Shown here: piece after piece, positions 6,347 to 8,198 of the stretch
Position numbering within the stretch: the first letter of the stretch is position 1
Layout: every line of letters begins with the position of its first letter
From: Pseudomonadota bacterium
GTDB lineage: Bacteria > Pseudomonadota > Gammaproteobacteria > Pseudomonadales > Pseudomonadaceae
Direction: 5' to 3'
NCBI GenBank assembly: GCA_023388335.1
Contig: JAEWGL010000054.1
Span: forward strand, 1-8,198
Length of the DNA stretch: 8,198 nucleotides
Program-made: the position numbers and the translations under genes
Notes under the pieces: generated by a model
Seen by the model: the letters and a program-made list of their open reading frames with translations, nothing else
Told to the model about the DNA's origin: nothing
Database searches by the model: none

Positions 6347-6802
6347 TCAGAGCCAGGCGCAGTCCCAGTGGGGGTAGTCGCCAATGTTCTCTACCAGGCC
6401 GGCGCGCAGGGGGTTGGCGATGATGTAGCGAGCGACCCTAAGAGGGTCCTCATCCTTGCGCAGCGCTCTGTCCTGGTATCCAGGTTGCCAGACTCGGCCT
6501 CGGTAGTGACCTGCCTTGTAGACCGCGCAGCTGGCGCGGGATTTGAATCGGCGCATCAGTGAGCTGAGGGAGTTGCGGCGCAGTTCGATCAACCAATGGA
6601 TGTGGTCGGGCATGACTACCCAGGCCAGAGAGTGGCATGCTTGCTCGTGATCGGCTTGTCGCAGTTGCAGAATGACGGCTCTGGCCAGTTGGAAGTTGCT
6701 GAAAAGCGGTTGTCGGTCTCGGGTAACCGTGGTGAGCATGTACATTCTGCCTGGTTCGGAAACCCGGCCCCGGCGCAGCAGATGACCGTTTTGACGTTCC
6801 AT
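6347..6802 (-). CDS. REP-associated tyrosine transposase (RAYT, TnpA_REP)
   Basis: This 151-residue single-domain HUH/Y1 transposase is related to IS200/IS605 TnpA. The metal-binding HUH motif appears as HIH (67-69) in VVMPDHIHWLIEL. The C-terminal RAYT signature around ARYIIANPLRAGLV (124-137) supplies Tyr126 as the likely nucleophile, with Tyr109 in PGYQDRAL the alternative. RAYTs nick and join single-stranded REP elements and are usually single-copy, domesticated-looking genes flanked by REPs. A REP hairpin lies about 160 bp upstream of this gene. The frame is open further upstream to 7288, but the ATG at 6802 has a near-perfect ribosome site and starts the conserved domain. The protein ends at normal RAYT length and all key residues remain, so it is probably active. 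Rarer codons and looser composition than the neighbours suggest acquisition. Its stop lies 13 bp from the convergent mtnA stop. Confidence 0.92.
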   Translation of the reverse strand: MERQNGHLLRRGRVSEPGRMYMLTTVTRDRQPLFSNFQLARAVILQLRQADHEQACHSLAWVVMPDHIHWLIELRRNSLSSLMRRFKSRASCAVYKAGHYRGRVWQPGYQDRALRKDEDPLRVARYIIANPLRAGLVENIGDYPHWDCAWL

Positions 6803-6807
6803 GTCGT

Positions 6808-6815
6808 TCCTCCTT
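6808..6815 (-). promoter_or_regulatory. Strong Shine-Dalgarno site of the RAYT gene
   Basis: On the minus strand AAGGAGGA lies 5 bases before the ATG at 6802. It is close to the full anti-16S complement and settles the RAYT start within a much longer open frame. Confidence 0.8.
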
Positions 6816-6841
6816 GAAAATGCAGAGAAAGAGTAGTCTTT

Positions 6842-6855
6842 GGTCGCCGGCGACC
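6842..6855. repeat. Perfect 14-bp palindrome GGTCGCCGGCGACC
   Basis: A self-complementary 14-mer lies 40 bp upstream of the RAYT start. It could be an operator-like site for RAYT expression or a small cruciform. No known binding consensus is recognised. Confidence 0.45.
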
Positions 6856-6892
6856 GGGCGCTGGATCGTTGCCGGAATTTTCCAGGATGGCG

Positions 6893-6919
6893 TTGGCGCA
6901 GCTCAGAGCCCTGTAGAAT
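6893..6919 (+). promoter_or_regulatory. Candidate distal gyrA promoter
   Basis: TTGGCG (6893-6898), 15 bases, then TAGAAT (6914-6919, 5/6 to consensus). The spacing is short. If used, gyrA would have a leader of over 300 bases containing the REP element. Confidence 0.3.
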
Positions 6920-6939
6920 CAGCCACCCCATTTTTCTGA

Positions 6940-6989
6940 CGCGCCGCGATTGCAGGTTTTGCGGCCGCTGCGCGCCCGATCGCGGCGCG
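6940..6989. repeat. 11-bp perfect inverted repeat overlapping the REP
   Basis: CGCGCCGCGAT at 6940-6950 is exactly complementary to ATCGCGGCGCG at 6979-6989, with 28 bases between. The right arm belongs to the REP, so the left arm looks like part of a second REP in the opposite orientation, as in paired REPs (BIME or REPIN). The left copy lacks a contiguous TGTAGGAG head, so it is degenerate. Confidence 0.6.
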
Positions 6990-7003
6990 AGGCTGCTCCT
7001 ACA
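6961..7003 (-). repeat. REP element (Pseudomonas putida type)
   Basis: Read on the minus strand, the element begins TGTAGGAGCAGCC, has the GTAG head recognised by RAYT enzymes, and continues into a GC-rich hairpin. The inner stem pairs 6971-6976 (cgcgcc) with 6984-6989 (ggcgcg) around a 7-base loop. The element ends in GCGGCCGC. Head and hairpin match the general form of P. putida REPs (TGTAGGAGC followed by an imperfect palindrome). It lies 158 bp from the RAYT start, as expected for the REP/RAYT association. Confidence 0.75.
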
Positions 7004-7009
7004 GTCGGT

Positions 7010-7035
7010 GTGTTCCGTGACCGATCCCGGAACAC
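7010..7035. repeat. 8-bp inverted repeat GTGTTCCG / CGGAACAC
   Basis: The arms at 7010-7017 and 7028-7035 are perfectly complementary around a 10-base loop. It lies immediately beside the REP and about 220 bp upstream of gyrA. It may be an operator-type dyad or an RNA hairpin. No T-run follows. Confidence 0.5.
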
Positions 7036-7076
7036 TCCCGCATCCTCTACCCATACTCCCAAGCGCCCCGGCTTTG

Positions 7077-7085
7077 TGGTAACAT
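7077..7085 (+). promoter_or_regulatory. Candidate proximal gyrA promoter (extended -10)
   Basis: TGGTAACAT has the TGn extension and a TAACAT hexamer (4/6). There is no recognisable -35 17 bases upstream. Transcription from here would start near 7092, giving a leader of about 160 bases that opens with the hairpin at 7098-7121. Confidence 0.3.
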
Positions 7086-7097
7086 CCGACGGTTTCC

Positions 7098-7121
7098 AAG
7101 GTCGCCCGGCAAGGCGGCCTT
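7098..7121 (+). terminator. Terminator-like hairpin in the gyrA leader region
   Basis: AAGGTCGCC (7098-7106) pairs with GGCGGCCTT (7113-7121), nine pairs with one G-U, around a 6-base loop, and is followed by CTTTG. The stem is terminator-like but the T-run is short and interrupted. It could end read-through from upstream, act as a leader attenuator, or be a 5' stabilising stem if the proximal promoter is used. Confidence 0.4.
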
Positions 7122-7253
7122 CTTTGCGCAGATCCATGGCATAACTCGTTGATTTGTCGTAAGTCGTCGCATGGCCCAGCGCTGCGGCGGCGAGCTTCGT
7201 TCGTCCCATATGGATGTGACGAGGTTTCACCAGAAAAAGGAATCAGGCTTCTC

Positions 7254-8198
<945 letters not shown>

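Larger units (their letters stand above)
6803..7253. other. 451-bp intergenic region between RAYT and gyrA
   Basis: No convincing gene lies in this stretch. From left to right it holds the RAYT ribosome site, a 14-bp palindrome, a candidate plus-strand promoter, a REP element with a second inverted copy of part of its stem, an 8-bp inverted repeat, a candidate extended -10 and a terminator-like hairpin, then about 130 bp in which I see nothing up to the gyrA start. Two short frames here (about 6919-7230 minus and 6950-7144 plus) show no protein-like sequence. Confidence 0.7.

Overview
The window is about 8.2 kb of GC-rich bacterial chromosome. It almost certainly comes from a fluorescent Pseudomonas, most likely the P. 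putida group. This rests on the gene order (undA, yciK, mupP, ubiG, MTA deaminase, mtnA, RAYT, gyrA), on protein sequences typical of the genus (for example GyrA with Thr at position 83), and on a REP element beginning TGTAGGAGC. No plasmid, phage or CRISPR material is visible.

Layout. Positions 1-789 (+) hold the C-terminal EAL phosphodiesterase domain of a c-di-GMP protein whose N-terminus lies outside the window. It is followed after 24 bp by undA (814-1602, +), the non-heme diiron oxidase that turns lauric acid into 1-undecene. Converging on undA, with only 3 bp between the stop codons, is a four-gene minus-strand cluster. Read from its promoter end it is MTA/SAH deaminase (5147-3822), ubiG (3759-3061), mupP (3064-2387) and yciK (2346-1606). 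ubiG and mupP overlap by an ATGA. Divergent from the deaminase, across a 109-bp promoter region, is an mtnA homologue (5257-6333, +). A REP-associated tyrosine transposase (RAYT, 6802-6347, -) lies between mtnA and gyrA. A 451-bp intergenic region carrying a REP hairpin, other inverted repeats and a terminator-like hairpin leads into gyrA (7254 to the right edge, +).

How the genes fit together. The divergent deaminase/mtnA pair belongs to methylthioadenosine (MTA) salvage. In Pseudomonas MTA is deaminated to methylthioinosine, phosphorolysed to methylthioribose-1-phosphate elsewhere in the genome, and isomerised by MtnA. UbiG performs the O-methylations of ubiquinone synthesis and consumes SAM. 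MupP belongs to the peptidoglycan-recycling route that bypasses de novo UDP-MurNAc synthesis. YciK is a short-chain dehydrogenase of unknown substrate.

The most notable observation is in mtnA. The fold, length and most scaffold sequence are those of an MTR-1-P isomerase, but nearly every residue that marks the active site is replaced: catalytic Cys to Gly, catalytic Asp to Glu, two phosphate-loop Arg to Gln, a ligand Gln to Leu, and a ligand Lys to Arg. The gene is nonetheless an intact, full-length reading frame. It may be a pseudoenzyme or an isomerase homologue with a changed job. The second point of interest is undA itself, with a complete diiron ligand set, directly downstream of a c-di-GMP phosphodiesterase gene. 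The third is the RAYT/REP insertion in the upstream region of gyrA.
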